NCBI GenBank assembly: GCA_013359225.1
Contig: JABWCG010000003.1
Location: forward strand, 1 to 48,782
From: Candidatus Buchananbacteria bacterium
GTDB taxonomy: Bacteria > Patescibacteriota > Patescibacteriia > Buchananbacterales > UBA6539
DNA: 48,782 nucleotides
Direction: 5' to 3'
Position 1 is the stretch's first letter. Each line of letters starts with the position of its first letter. Both the position numbers and the translations under genes were made by a program. Of the stretch, positions 21,285 through 29,995 are shown one piece after another. The notes below the pieces were generated by a model. That model saw only the letters and a list, made by a program, of their open reading frames with translations. It made no database searches and was not told the DNA's origin.

Positions 21285-22481
21285 ATGCAACCAATTTTAT
21301 CAAAAAGATCCAGTCGCGTATTAGCATCACCAATCAGAAAATTTCTACCGCTGGTGCGACAAGCCGAACACCAAGGTGTTGAAGTGATCAAACTCAACGT
21401 TGGCGATCCTGACATCCTGCCCCCGGCTGCATTTTTACAAACGGTTAAACAGTACCGTTCAAAAAATCTTGGATATGCTCCGTCGCCGGGCATCATTGAA
21501 CATAACCAAGCCTGGGTCAAATATTATAAAAATTTTAACCTCCACTTAAAACCGGAAAATATTATTCCGACCGTCGGCTGTGCTGAAGCAATGTTGCTGG
21601 CGATGATTGCCGCCGCCGACCCCGGAGAAGAAATTTTAGTTTTTGAACCGCTCTACACCAGCTATAAAGGATTAGCCGCCAGCCTGAATATAAAACTTGT
21701 TCCCGTCACTCTCACCTTAGATAATAATTTTACCTTACCCAGGCGTTCTGAAATCATCAAAAAAATTTCCAAAAAAACCAAAGCAATCCTAATCGTCAAT
21801 CCTGCAAATCCCAGTGGTAAAGTGCTCACCATACCCGAACTAAAAATGATTGGTGAGATTGCCACCAAATATAACCTGCTGGTCTTAGGTGACGAAACCT
21901 ACCGCGAAATTGTTTTTGATACTAAGCCGTCCAGCTTGCTAACCATGACTAAAATTAGAAACCGCCTAATTGTTTTAGACAGCGCCTCAAAAAGATTTTC
22001 ATTGCCCGGCGCGCGCATCGGCTGCTTGGTAAGTTATAATCAAGAAATCATGGCCACCCTGCTTCGCTTGGCGATGATTCGACTTTCCGCACCAACCCTT
22101 GAACAACTTGGCTTAATTCCGTTGCTCAACAACGCCAAAGGCTACACTAGAAAAATCACTAGTGAGTACCGCACTCGCCGCAACGTGCTCACCAAATCTC
22201 TGTTGCAAATCCCCGGCGTCGCTTGTCACAAACCTCAAGGCGCCTTCTACTTAATTGCCCGATTGCCAGTCAAAAACAGCGAAGACTTTATTAAATTTTT
22301 AATCACTGATTTTCGTCACCATAATCAAACAGTGATGTTAACGCCGGCCAAGGAATTTTATCTCACGCCCGGACACGGTACCAATGAGGTACGAATTGCC
22401 TATGTCCTTAACAGCACCAAACTGAAACGGGCGGCAACAATTATCGGCGAAGCATTAAAGAAATATCAAACCAAGCCATGA
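21285..22481 (+). CDS. Class I/II aminotransferase, probably aspartate aminotransferase
   Basis: 398 aa, PLP enzyme of fold type I. Seen: an N-terminal KLNVGDPDILPP substrate-recognition loop, VGCAEAMLLAMIAAADPGEEIL, VNPANPSGKVL (Asn binding PLP), LGDETYREIVFD (Asp and Tyr), the PLP lysine in LDSASKRFSLPGARIGC near residue 236, and the carboxylate-binding Arg in NEVRIAYV. Among subfamilies it resembles AspB/ArAT-type enzymes; exact substrate is inferred. Its last 4 bases overlap the PEP carboxylase start (ATGA), so the oxaloacetate made next door would be the natural amino acceptor, giving aspartate. No Shine-Dalgarno. Confidence 0.88.
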   Translation: MQPILSKRSSRVLASPIRKFLPLVRQAEHQGVEVIKLNVGDPDILPPAAFLQTVKQYRSKNLGYAPSPGIIEHNQAWVKYYKNFNLHLKPENIIPTVGCAEAMLLAMIAAADPGEEILVFEPLYTSYKGLAASLNIKLVPVTLTLDNNFTLPRRSEIIKKISKKTKAILIVNPANPSGKVLTIPELKMIGEIATKYNLLVLGDETYREIVFDTKPSSLLTMTKIRNRLIVLDSASKRFSLPGARIGCLVSYNQEIMATLLRLAMIRLSAPTLEQLGLIPLLNNAKGYTRKITSEYRTRRNVLTKSLLQIPGVACHKPQGAFYLIARLPVKNSEDFIKFLITDFRHHNQTVMLTPAKEFYLTPGHGTNEVRIAYVLNSTKLKRAATIIGEALKKYQTKP

Positions 22482-23980
22482 GACTGATCCCGGCCACCAT
22501 GGCCACTCAACACCCCGACAATGCCTGTGCGCCGTATTGGGAAAAAGACGGCGACGGATTTGTTTCTACACGAGAGGAAACTTTAGAATGCTATTCAGCA
22601 TTCAAGGATTTGGGTTGCCAAGAATTTATGTGGGACTGGGAAGGCAAATATGTTGATGAAGCTGTTGCCGACCGTCTGTTTTATAAATACCATCATTATT
22701 TTAAAGCCCAGCAGTTGGGGCGGGATAAGTTTTTGACTTTTCGCATCCCAAACATTCGCCACGAAAAAGGCTACGGCTTAGCCCGGGCGATGATGGGAAT
22801 TTTAACGGCCGAAAACTTTGCCCGCGATCTCGGACTCCACACACCGCCAATCTTTGAGGTGATCTTGCCCATGACCGATCAGGCCAGCGACATTATACAT
22901 ATTCAAAAAACTTTCAGGCGTCTGGCGGAATTTAAAGCTAAGCTGTTTGGCGATGTCTGCAATTTCAACCAGCTTCACATCCTTCCTTTAATTGAAGACA
23001 TCCCCGGACTGATCAATTGCCGCCAACTACTTGCCGAGTATCTTAAACTGTACCAAAAAGAATTTAAGCACCGTCCGCCGTACCTGCGGTTGCATATTGC
23101 CCGAAGCGACCCAGCCCTAAACAGTGGTCTAGTTCCCGCGGTTGTGGCTGGAAAAATTGCGCTTTCTGAATACCACCGATTTGGCCGGGAACATAAAATT
23201 AAAATCTTTCCGGCAATTGGTGTTGGCACTCTGCCATTTCGTGGCAGCTTGTCACCTAAACGCATTGATGACTTTCTCAAAGAATATCCGGGCATGAGAA
23301 CCGTATATATCCAGTCGGCCTTTCGCTATGACTTCAAATTAAAAGAAGTAACGTCAGCAATTAAAAAGCTAAACACTAAGCTACCGCAGACTCCAATTAA
23401 AATCTACAGCCGCGCCGAACTCGTAGAAGCTAAAACCGTTTGTGAATTGTTTATGCCGCCCTACAAACAAACCGTTGAGGGTCTGGCTAACACCATCAAC
23501 CGTCTCTCAAAACAGGTGCCAAGTAGGCGGGAGCGAAAATTACATATTGGGCTGTTTGGATATTCCCGGGGCATCGGCAAAAAACGTCTACCTCGAGCAA
23601 TTCCGTTTACTGCCGTTTGCTATTCACTAGGATTGCCGCCGGAGCTGATTGGTACCGGGAGGGGATTAAGCCTGCTAAGCAAAACTAATATTGATATTGA
23701 AAAATACTACCGCAACTTTAAAAAAGATATTGTCTTAGCCGGTCGATTTTTAAATAAAAACAACCTGGCAATATTAAGTAAAAAAAATCGCCACTTTAAG
23801 GCCATTCAAAAGGATATATTTTTAATTGAGAAACATCTTGGCATCACCCTGGGACCCAAAACCAAGGCTGAGTGGCAACACCAAAAAATTTCTGCCGCCG
23901 TTCTAGCGCGCTGGCAGCAAAAAAAATCAATCAGTAAAAAAATTATTGCTTCCGGCAAATTGCGTCAGAGCTTAGGTTAA
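22478..23980 (+). CDS. ppcA: Archaeal-type phosphoenolpyruvate carboxylase
   Basis: 500 aa, the short PEP carboxylase form typical of Archaea and a few bacteria, unlike the roughly 900-residue bacterial enzyme. It adds bicarbonate to PEP to give oxaloacetate. Diagnostic N-terminus IPATMATQHPDNACAPYW, then QEFMWDWEGKYVDEAV, LTFRIPNIRHEKGYGLAR, EVILPMTDQASD, RLHIARSDPALNSGL and GLFGYSRG ... RAIPFTAVCYSLGLPPELIGTGRGL. It overlaps the aminotransferase by 4 bases in the same operon. The product fits aspartate supply for proteins and pyrimidines. Likely acquired laterally at some point in the lineage, which is inference. Confidence 0.95.
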   Translation: MRLIPATMATQHPDNACAPYWEKDGDGFVSTREETLECYSAFKDLGCQEFMWDWEGKYVDEAVADRLFYKYHHYFKAQQLGRDKFLTFRIPNIRHEKGYGLARAMMGILTAENFARDLGLHTPPIFEVILPMTDQASDIIHIQKTFRRLAEFKAKLFGDVCNFNQLHILPLIEDIPGLINCRQLLAEYLKLYQKEFKHRPPYLRLHIARSDPALNSGLVPAVVAGKIALSEYHRFGREHKIKIFPAIGVGTLPFRGSLSPKRIDDFLKEYPGMRTVYIQSAFRYDFKLKEVTSAIKKLNTKLPQTPIKIYSRAELVEAKTVCELFMPPYKQTVEGLANTINRLSKQVPSRRERKLHIGLFGYSRGIGKKRLPRAIPFTAVCYSLGLPPELIGTGRGLSLLSKTNIDIEKYYRNFKKDIVLAGRFLNKNNLAILSKKNRHFKAIQKDIFLIEKHLGITLGPKTKAEWQHQKISAAVLARWQQKKSISKKIIASGKLRQSLG

Positions 23981-23995
23981 CTGACTTGGGAATAC

Positions 23996-24021
23996 ACAAA
24001 AAGGCCTTCAGACTGGCCTTA
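23996..24021 (-). terminator. Terminator of the small helical gene
   Basis: AAGGCC (24001-24006) and GGCCTT (24015-24020) form the stem; on the minus strand it is followed by TTTTTGTG. On the plus strand it is followed by A residues, so it acts for the minus-strand gene only. Confidence 0.7.
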
Positions 24022-24083
24022 AAAAAAATAAAGATGTGTTCCTTAGATTGTAAGGGTATCAACGTTGATTATCTCAACAATAG

Positions 24084-24272
24084 CTATGCAGTTAAATTCT
24101 TGTTCAGCGATCGTAGCAATACCTCATTCATCTCTTCCATCAGCAACAAATCGTGCAGAATCGCTCTCACCTTCGGATTGGTCGCCTGATTTTTCATCCG
24201 ACGGTAACAATCCTGCAGCTCAAGTTCAGCGCTGATTGCTTGGCGCGCCGACTCAATAATTTTTCGAGACAT
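24084..24272 (-). CDS. Small two-helix protein, possibly ferritin-like half-domain
   Basis: 62 aa with a strong GAGGAGGG Shine-Dalgarno and its own terminator, so it is a real gene. It is predicted to be almost all helix: AISAELELQDCYRRMKNQA then VRAILHDLLLMEEMNEVLLRSL. This resembles one helical hairpin of rubrerythrin/ferritin-like proteins (pattern E..  Y..A, P.VR..L, E..H). The expected His of the ExxH metal motif is Asn or Glu here (LMEEMNEVL), so iron binding is doubtful. A dimer of hairpins would be needed for a four-helix bundle. No membrane segment. It could instead be an unrelated coiled-coil adaptor. Confidence 0.65.
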   Translation of the reverse strand: MSRKIIESARQAISAELELQDCYRRMKNQATNPKVRAILHDLLLMEEMNEVLLRSLNKNLTA

Positions 24273-24483
24273 ACACCCTCCTCGAAAAAATTAATATTAA
24301 GGTTGTCTCTTAAATCTAGCCCCGGAAAATACTAAAGTCAACGGCTAAAAAATAGCTAGTTAAAGCTAAAAAATAATGACTGCCATAAAATCAAGACGCC
24401 ATAGACACCAAACAACCTGTTATGATTAGCTTAATCACCATTCATCCATATTTTTTCCACATCTTATCAACTGCTAACAAATT

Positions 24484-25095
24484 ATGAGGTACCCAAACAA
24501 ACGGCAAGAAAAAAAATTACACCGCCACGGCTATAAGCTAATTGTCGGCATTGACGAAGCCGGCAAAGGCTCATGGGCTGGACCCATTGTTGCCGGAGCA
24601 GTTATCCTTAACCCGGATATTAAAATTAAAGGAATTAAAGATTCTAAACTACTACGCCGGCCTGACCGGGAGCGACTCTTTAAAGAAATAACTGCAAGCG
24701 CTATCGGTTGGTCTGTTGGAGTCGTCAGCAATCAATCGATCGATCGCCTGGGAATCACCGAGGCAAACAAGCTGGCGATGACCCGAGCTTTAAAAAAACT
24801 CGTCCCTCAACCGGATTGTCTTTTGATTGATGCCGTAGTTTTAGAATACAACAACATTAAAACCATTCCGATTATCGACGGCGACCATAAAGTTACCTCT
24901 ATTGCCGCCGCCTCCATCATCGCCAAAGTCAGCCGCGACGCCTTAATGGACGAATTCGACGAGTCGTTTCCACAGTGGGGTTTCAAACAGCATAAAGGAT
25001 ATGGTACCGCTCACCATTTTCACATGATCAATGAACACGGCATCTGCGACCTTCACCGAAAAAGTTTTCGCCCAATTAAAGATTTCCTTAATTGA
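24484..25095 (+). CDS. rnhB: Ribonuclease HII
   Basis: 203 aa, normal length. Cleaves RNA strands and single ribonucleotides in RNA-DNA hybrids. Catalytic carboxylates are visible: DEAGKGSWAGP (first Asp and Glu), LLIDAVVL and IIDGDHKVTSIAAASIIAKVSRD (third and fourth Asp region), and the GYGTAHH motif near residue 170. The start ATG 24484 has no Shine-Dalgarno. A methyltransferase gene begins 43 bases later with a TATAAT -10 box between, so the two may be separate transcripts. Confidence 0.95.
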   Translation: MRYPNKRQEKKLHRHGYKLIVGIDEAGKGSWAGPIVAGAVILNPDIKIKGIKDSKLLRRPDRERLFKEITASAIGWSVGVVSNQSIDRLGITEANKLAMTRALKKLVPQPDCLLIDAVVLEYNNIKTIPIIDGDHKVTSIAAASIIAKVSRDALMDEFDESFPQWGFKQHKGYGTAHHFHMINEHGICDLHRKSFRPIKDFLN

Positions 25096-25138
25096 AAAAC
25101 TGTTATATAATTAATGCTAGATAAAACCAACTGACCTT

Positions 25139-25690
25139 ATGGTTTACATCTCCGGAGGCAATGAATTATTAGACCCAACCGAGATTCTAGCGCGGCTCGG
25201 GGTTAAACGCGGCTCACGCCTGGCCGATTTAGGCTGCGGGGGAGCTGGTCATTTTATTATTCCCGCCGCCCAAATAGTTGGCAGTAATACCACAGTCTAT
25301 GCCGTTGACATCATGAAATCAGTTTTACGTTCAGTCACCAGCAAAGCAGCAATTGAGGGCGTAAACAATATCAAACCGATCTGGTCGAACCTGGAAGTTT
25401 TTAACGCCACCAAAATTCCCGACCAAAGCCTTGACTTCAGCCTGCTGATTAATATACTATTTCAATCAAAGGACGACGAAAGCATTATCCGCGAAGCGGT
25501 TCGCCTTCTGAAACCGGGGGGCAAATTGCTCGTCATTGACTGGAACAATGTACCATCTACTATTGGTCCGGCCGTCGATGACCGCATCAGCCCGGATGAA
25601 GTAAAAAAGATCTGTGCCAGACTAAAGTTAACACTGACTGATGAGTTTGATGCCGGCAATTACCACTTTGGATTAATTTTTACAAAATGA
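25139..25690 (+). CDS. Class I SAM-dependent methyltransferase
   Basis: 183 aa, single Rossmann-type methyltransferase domain. Motif I is LADLGCGGAGHF near residues 23-34, the acidic end of strand 2 is VYAVDIM, motif post-II includes LDFSLLINILFQ, and LLKPGGKLLVIDW is motif III. The closest look is UbiE/Methyltransf_11/31-type proteins. The substrate cannot be inferred. TATAAT sits about 30 bases upstream. The last 4 bases overlap the next membrane-protein gene (ATGA). No Shine-Dalgarno. Confidence 0.88.
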   Translation: MVYISGGNELLDPTEILARLGVKRGSRLADLGCGGAGHFIIPAAQIVGSNTTVYAVDIMKSVLRSVTSKAAIEGVNNIKPIWSNLEVFNATKIPDQSLDFSLLINILFQSKDDESIIREAVRLLKPGGKLLVIDWNNVPSTIGPAVDDRISPDEVKKICARLKLTLTDEFDAGNYHFGLIFTK

Positions 25691-26091
25691 TTGACTATCT
25701 AAAATACTTTTTTGATCCCGCCCACTTTTTAACGGTCCGGCCGCCGGCCATGAGTTTTCGCGCCATTGCCGTTTTGGCCATATTTTTTGCGGCCATCATA
25801 CTCGTTGGCGTGGCCGGAAAACTGATTGAACGTAAAACCAAAGACGGTTTAAAAGTTAAGGCATACCGCCGAATTTTCAACTTCGGGCTGACGATGGGTA
25901 TCTTGGGATACCTTTATTTATTCTTCGCCTGGCAAGGGGTAGTGCTATTATCCGCTCGATTCTTGCTGGCCATTTGGTTGCTGACGCTCTTACTCTGGCT
26001 TGGATTCATTATCAAATATTTAGTGCTTGACGTGCCAAAGCTTAGAAAAAATATTGACGAAAAACGGGCATTCAATAAATACATTCCGTAA
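25687..26091 (+). CDS. Small integral membrane protein of unknown function
   Basis: 134 aa with three hydrophobic helices: about 22-45 (SFRAIAVLAIFFAAIILVG), 66-85 and 89-112 (FLLAIWLLTLLLWLGFIIKY). A basic loop ERKTKDGLKVKAYRR follows the first helix, suggesting a cytoplasmic side there. No motif is recognised. It is translationally coupled to the methyltransferase by a 4-base overlap, so a membrane-linked substrate for that enzyme is possible. Found as a short orphan type in CPR-like genomes; no function known. Confidence 0.75.
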   Translation: MIDYLKYFFDPAHFLTVRPPAMSFRAIAVLAIFFAAIILVGVAGKLIERKTKDGLKVKAYRRIFNFGLTMGILGYLYLFFAWQGVVLLSARFLLAIWLLTLLLWLGFIIKYLVLDVPKLRKNIDEKRAFNKYIP

Positions 26092-26107
26092 CTCCTGTCT
26101 TCAACAT

Positions 26108-26135
26108 AGCGCACTCACCAAAGTAAGTGCGTTTT
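26108..26135 (+). terminator. Hairpin directly before yraN
   Basis: GCGCACT and AGTGCG pair around CACCAAAGTA and are followed by TTTT and then ATG 26136. It may terminate the preceding operon or act in the yraN leader; the T-run touches the start codon. Confidence 0.5.
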
Positions 26136-26501
26136 ATGTTTTCCAAAAAAACTGTTGGCCGGCTAGGAGAAGATTTAGCTGCCAATTTTCTTAGAGATCA
26201 AGGTTACACAATTTTAGCCCGCAACTACGTTACTCGGCGCGGCGAAATTGACATTGTCTGCAAAAAAAATAAAACGATTATTTTTGTTGAAGTCAAAACT
26301 AGATCAAATAACACCTGCGGATATCCCGAAGAGGCGATCACCAAAACCAAGGCCGCTCATTTAATTAACAGCGCCTTTGAATATATGAAATACACTAAGC
26401 AGTCCTGGCAGATTGACCTGATAACCGTAGAATTATTTCGTCATCAGCCGCCAGTAATTACCCACTGGCCACAAATCATTGATGAAACCGCCCACTCTTG
26501 A
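26136..26501 (+). CDS. yraN: YraN/UPF0102-family putative endonuclease
   Basis: 121 aa from ATG 26136 (an in-frame GTG at 26127 lies inside the upstream hairpin and is rejected). The restriction-endonuclease-like fold shows GEDLAANFLRDQGYTILARNY, GEIDIVCKKNKTIIFVEVKTR (the D..EVK metal-binding core at about 41-56) and a C-terminal LITVELF strand. The family is widespread and its role is not settled, with links to DNA processing. It often lies beside rnhB, which is 1 kb upstream here. No Shine-Dalgarno. Confidence 0.93.
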   Translation: MFSKKTVGRLGEDLAANFLRDQGYTILARNYVTRRGEIDIVCKKNKTIIFVEVKTRSNNTCGYPEEAITKTKAAHLINSAFEYMKYTKQSWQIDLITVELFRHQPPVITHWPQIIDETAHS

Positions 26502-26527
26502 CAGGATCAGGCTAGGATTGCTATACT
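26498..26527 (+). promoter_or_regulatory. Promoter of nusA
   Basis: TTGACA (26498-26503) overlapping the yraN stop, 18-base spacer, TATACT (26522-26527). Transcript start near 26534, about 80 bases before nusA. Confidence 0.75.
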
Positions 26528-26562
26528 AAAAACACCTTAATTACTGAAACGGTTAGTATCAT

Positions 26563-26589
26563 GGTAGCTCACGGCTGCCACTTTTTTTT
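26563..26589 (+). promoter_or_regulatory. Terminator-like attenuator in the nusA leader
   Basis: GGTAGC and GCTGCC form a stem around TCACG and are followed by ACTTTTTTTT. Because the nusA promoter is upstream of it, the hairpin lies inside the nusA leader and could terminate nusA transcription early. Confidence 0.6.
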
Positions 26590-26614
26590 AAAAAACAATT
26601 AATAAAAATAATTT

Positions 26615-27892
26615 ATGATGAACCAATCTTCTATTGCCGAAGCGGTTAAGCAGATTTGCGATGAAAAAGGCATCACTGTTGAATCAGTGGTCCAAACCAT
26701 TGAAGCTGCTTTAGCTGCAGCCTACCGTAAGGATTTCGGCGAAAAAAATCAAAACATTAAAGTTGAATTTGATCTGGAAACCGGCAAAGCCAAAGTGTTT
26801 GACGTTAAAACCGTGGTTGAAGATCAGCCCGAAGAAGACCTCACAGAAGAAGGCGAAGGTGAAACACCAGAAAAAAAGGCTGAAAACGAAGTTGACGAAA
26901 ATGGCGAAGAGGTAAAACGATTCAATCCAAAAACTGATATTCAGATTACCGACGCCAAAGTAATCAACAAAAAATATGAACTGGGTGACGAAATTAAAAC
27001 ACCTCTAGAAATTCCTGGCGATTTTGGTCGGATGGCAGCCCAAACCGCCAAACAAGTTATTGTTCAGAAGCTGCGCGAAACCGAACGAGAAACCATCTAC
27101 GAAGAATTCAAAAAGTTAGAAGGCGAAATTATGGTCGGCACTGTCCAGCGACGAGAAGGCCATTTAGTTTTAATGGATTTAGGCCGAACCACCGCCCTAT
27201 TACCGCCTGAAGAACAAATTCGAAGCGAAAATTATGTTCCGGGAGCTCACTTTAAAGTGTTTATCTTAAGTGTTAACCAAACTACTAAGGGTCCGGAAAT
27301 TATCGTTTCCCGCTCGCATCCGGAAATTGTCAAAAAATTGTTCTCGCTGGAAATTCCAGAAATCGCTAGCGGTGCAGTGCAAATCAAAGCTGTTTCTCGC
27401 GAAGCCGGCTCACGTTCCAAAATTGCTGTTCACACCGACCAGGAAAATATTGATCCAATTGGTTCATGTATTGGTCAGCGCGGCGCTAGAATTCAAACCA
27501 TTATCTCAGAGCTCAAGGGAGAAAAAGTTGATATCATTAAATACAGCGAAGACCCGCAGGAATATATTGCTAACGCCTTAAGCCCCGCAAAAATCTTAGA
27601 CATCAAAACCGATGACAGCGAAAAAATCGCCACCGCCAAAGTCGCTGAAGATCAATTGTCGCTCGCCATTGGTAAATCCGGCCAAAACGTCCGGCTCGCC
27701 GCCAAACTTACTGGCTGGAAAATTGACATCATTTCTGAAGCCGGAAAAAAAGTTGAGGAAGAAGCTGATGATGAGATAAACGACGAAGACGAGGCAACAG
27801 GTGAAGAATCGGCTGAAACTAAAGAGGAAAAAACGGGCGATATTAAGGCCCCTAAAGAGAAAAAAACCAAAAAATCTAAAAAAGATTCTTAA
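26615..27892 (+). CDS. nusA: Transcription termination/antitermination factor NusA
   Basis: 425 aa. Binds RNA polymerase and nascent RNA, promoting pausing and intrinsic termination. Seen: NusA N-terminal domain (IAEAVKQICDEKGITVESVVQTIEAALAAAYRKDF), an acidic insert EDLTEEGEGETPEKKAENEVDENGEE (about 75-105) that is not in standard NusA, the S1 domain (GEIMVGTVQRREGHLVLMDLG ... VPGAHFKVFILSV), and two KH domains (DPIGSCIGQRGARIQTI and LSLAIGKSGQNVRLAAKLTGWKIDI). The C-terminal tail is a low-complexity acidic then Lys-rich segment instead of E. coli-type acidic repeats. No Shine-Dalgarno; an attenuator-like hairpin lies in the leader. Confidence 0.95.
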   Translation: MMNQSSIAEAVKQICDEKGITVESVVQTIEAALAAAYRKDFGEKNQNIKVEFDLETGKAKVFDVKTVVEDQPEEDLTEEGEGETPEKKAENEVDENGEEVKRFNPKTDIQITDAKVINKKYELGDEIKTPLEIPGDFGRMAAQTAKQVIVQKLRETERETIYEEFKKLEGEIMVGTVQRREGHLVLMDLGRTTALLPPEEQIRSENYVPGAHFKVFILSVNQTTKGPEIIVSRSHPEIVKKLFSLEIPEIASGAVQIKAVSREAGSRSKIAVHTDQENIDPIGSCIGQRGARIQTIISELKGEKVDIIKYSEDPQEYIANALSPAKILDIKTDDSEKIATAKVAEDQLSLAIGKSGQNVRLAAKLTGWKIDIISEAGKKVEEEADDEINDEDEATGEESAETKEEKTGDIKAPKEKKTKKSKKDS

Positions 27893-27898
27893 TTCATA

Positions 27899-29905
27899 AT
27901 GTTTGATTTTGCCATGTCTCAATTTATTTTATGGTCGGCCGCGATCGCGGTTATTGGACTGATCGTCGCCATTTGGCTAGCCACACGCATTAAAGCCATT
28001 GAGGTGACTAATGAACGTGCGAAAGAAATTTCGTCATACATTCGCGAGGGAGCAATGACATATCTTAATAAACAATATCGCGTACTCGGCGCGTTCATCA
28101 CTGTTGTTGCGTTGCTAATTTTCTTTATCCCGGGATTCAGCTGGCAAACCGCTGTTCAATTTGTATTCGGAGCGGTCATTTCAATCGTTGCCGGTAATAT
28201 CGGCATGCGAATTGCCACCAACTCAAACGCCAAGACTGCCGAAGCGGTCAAAGACGACATTGCCAAAGGTCTGCAAGTTGCGTTTTTTGGTGGTAGCGTT
28301 GCCGGTCTTTCAATTGTTGCGCTGGGACTATTGGGTGTGATTACTTGCTTTATTTTATTTTTTGACGCCGCTAATCCAGAAAGTATGTTTGGATTTGCCT
28401 TTGGTGCTTCTTCAGTCGCGCTCTTTGCCCGTGTTGGTGGAGGTATCTACACTAAAGCCGCTGACGTTGGTGCAGACTTGGTTGGAAAAGTTGAGGCCGG
28501 TATCCCGGAAGACGACCCAAGAAATCCAGCTGTAATCGCCGACAATGTTGGTGATAATGTTGGTGATGTAGCTGGCATGGGCGCTGACTTATATGAAACA
28601 TACGTTGTGGCCATCATCTCGGCTACCGCGTTGGGCGCTTTGAGCGCTGCCACCTTTGGCGAACAAGCAATTTTTGTTCCAATGCTATTGGCCGCAATGG
28701 GAATCTTAGGAACTTTAGCTGGTAATTTAGTAGTAAAATTTTACAAAAATCCAAAACCGCATATCGTTATGAACACCGCCATTATGGTGGCCAATGTTAC
28801 TACGATTATACTTGCCATCCCGATTATTCAAAACTTATTACCGGGAAACTTTAATGCGTTCTGGGCATTGGTTGCCGGACTAGTTGCCGGCGTGGTTATC
28901 TCGGCTGGTACTGAATATTTCACCTCTGACCGTTACCGCCCAACCCAAAAAATTGCTGAAGCCGGTGAAACTGGTGCGGCAACTGTTATCATTTCAGGGC
29001 TCGCCAGTGGCATGTTATCAACCATTGTTCCGATTGCCTGTGTTTCCGCCGCCACTTTGATCTCATACGAATTGGCCGGACTCTACGGCATTTCAATCGC
29101 TGCCATTGGTATGTTGGCATCGCTTGGTATTACTTTAGCAACTGATGTCTATGGTCCGATTACCGACAACGCTGCCGGTATTGCCGAAATGGCTGATATG
29201 GGGGCTGAAACCAGACAAAAAGCTGAAGTGCTTGATGCAGTCGGCAATTCAACCGCCGCCATTGGTAAAGGTTTTTCCGTTTCAGCGGCCGCTCTCATTG
29301 GCTTGGTATTATTAATCAGCTACTCCGAATTAGTTCACCTGGAAGTTATTAACTTGCTTAATGCTAAAGTGTTGGTTGGTTTATTTATTGGCGGCTTGTT
29401 GCCATTTGTGTTCGCCGCCCTCACCATGCAATCAGTTGGCAAGGCCGCTTATGCCATGGTTAAAGAAGTACGCCGACAGTTCAAAGAAATTCCCGGACTA
29501 ATGGAAGGAACCGGCAAGCCAGATTACAAAAATTGTGTTGCTATTTCTACAAACGCCGCCATCAAAGAAATGATGCTGCCTGGCATTTTAGCCATCGTCA
29601 CCCCGATCTGTGTCGGTTTTGGGCTCGGTCCAAGCGCTCTTGGTGGTTTCCTGGCCGCCTCCATGACCGTTGGCTTCTTAATGGCAATTTATATGGCTAA
29701 CGCCGGGGGCTCCTGGGACAATGCCAAAAAATATGTTGAGGCCAATCATCTTGGCGGCAAAGGTTCGGCTGTCCATAAGGCCACCGTTATTGGCGACACG
29801 GTTGGTGATCCGTTCAAAGACACTTCCGGTCCGGCTGTAAATATTATGATTAAGGTTGTTGCGACCACTTCCGTTGTTATCGCTCCGCTACTGCTGTTAT
29901 TCTAA
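27899..29905 (+). CDS. hppA: Membrane-bound ion-translocating pyrophosphatase
   Basis: 668 aa, about 16 membrane helices; couples PPi hydrolysis to H+ (or Na+) export. Seen: the substrate-site cluster GGGIYTKAADVGADLVGKVEAGIPEDDPRNPAVIADNVGDNVGD near residues 185-230, DVYGPITDNAAGIAEMA near 420, and GDTVGDPFKDTSGPAVNIM at the C-terminus. The sequence VGNSTAAIGKG has Ala where K+-independent enzymes carry Lys, which points to the K+-dependent subfamily; H+ versus Na+ cannot be told by eye. An in-frame ATG at 27914 is an alternative start. It begins 6 bases after nusA and is followed by a strong terminator. Confidence 0.95.
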   Translation: MFDFAMSQFILWSAAIAVIGLIVAIWLATRIKAIEVTNERAKEISSYIREGAMTYLNKQYRVLGAFITVVALLIFFIPGFSWQTAVQFVFGAVISIVAGNIGMRIATNSNAKTAEAVKDDIAKGLQVAFFGGSVAGLSIVALGLLGVITCFILFFDAANPESMFGFAFGASSVALFARVGGGIYTKAADVGADLVGKVEAGIPEDDPRNPAVIADNVGDNVGDVAGMGADLYETYVVAIISATALGALSAATFGEQAIFVPMLLAAMGILGTLAGNLVVKFYKNPKPHIVMNTAIMVANVTTIILAIPIIQNLLPGNFNAFWALVAGLVAGVVISAGTEYFTSDRYRPTQKIAEAGETGAATVIISGLASGMLSTIVPIACVSAATLISYELAGLYGISIAAIGMLASLGITLATDVYGPITDNAAGIAEMADMGAETRQKAEVLDAVGNSTAAIGKGFSVSAAALIGLVLLISYSELVHLEVINLLNAKVLVGLFIGGLLPFVFAALTMQSVGKAAYAMVKEVRRQFKEIPGLMEGTGKPDYKNCVAISTNAAIKEMMLPGILAIVTPICVGFGLGPSALGGFLAASMTVGFLMAIYMANAGGSWDNAKKYVEANHLGGKGSAVHKATVIGDTVGDPFKDTSGPAVNIMIKVVATTSVVIAPLLLLF

Positions 29906-29918
29906 CAATAATTTTCAA

Positions 29919-29955
29919 AACGAGGCCGAAAAAAGATCTAGGCCTCGTTTTTTTT
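29919..29955 (+). terminator. Terminator of nusA-hppA
   Basis: AACGAGGCC and GGCCTCGTT pair around GAAAAAAGATCTA, followed by TTTTTTT. Confidence 0.95.
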
Positions 29956-29995
29956 ATCTGCTATAATGAAAATCTAACTTCTAAATTAAGATCTA

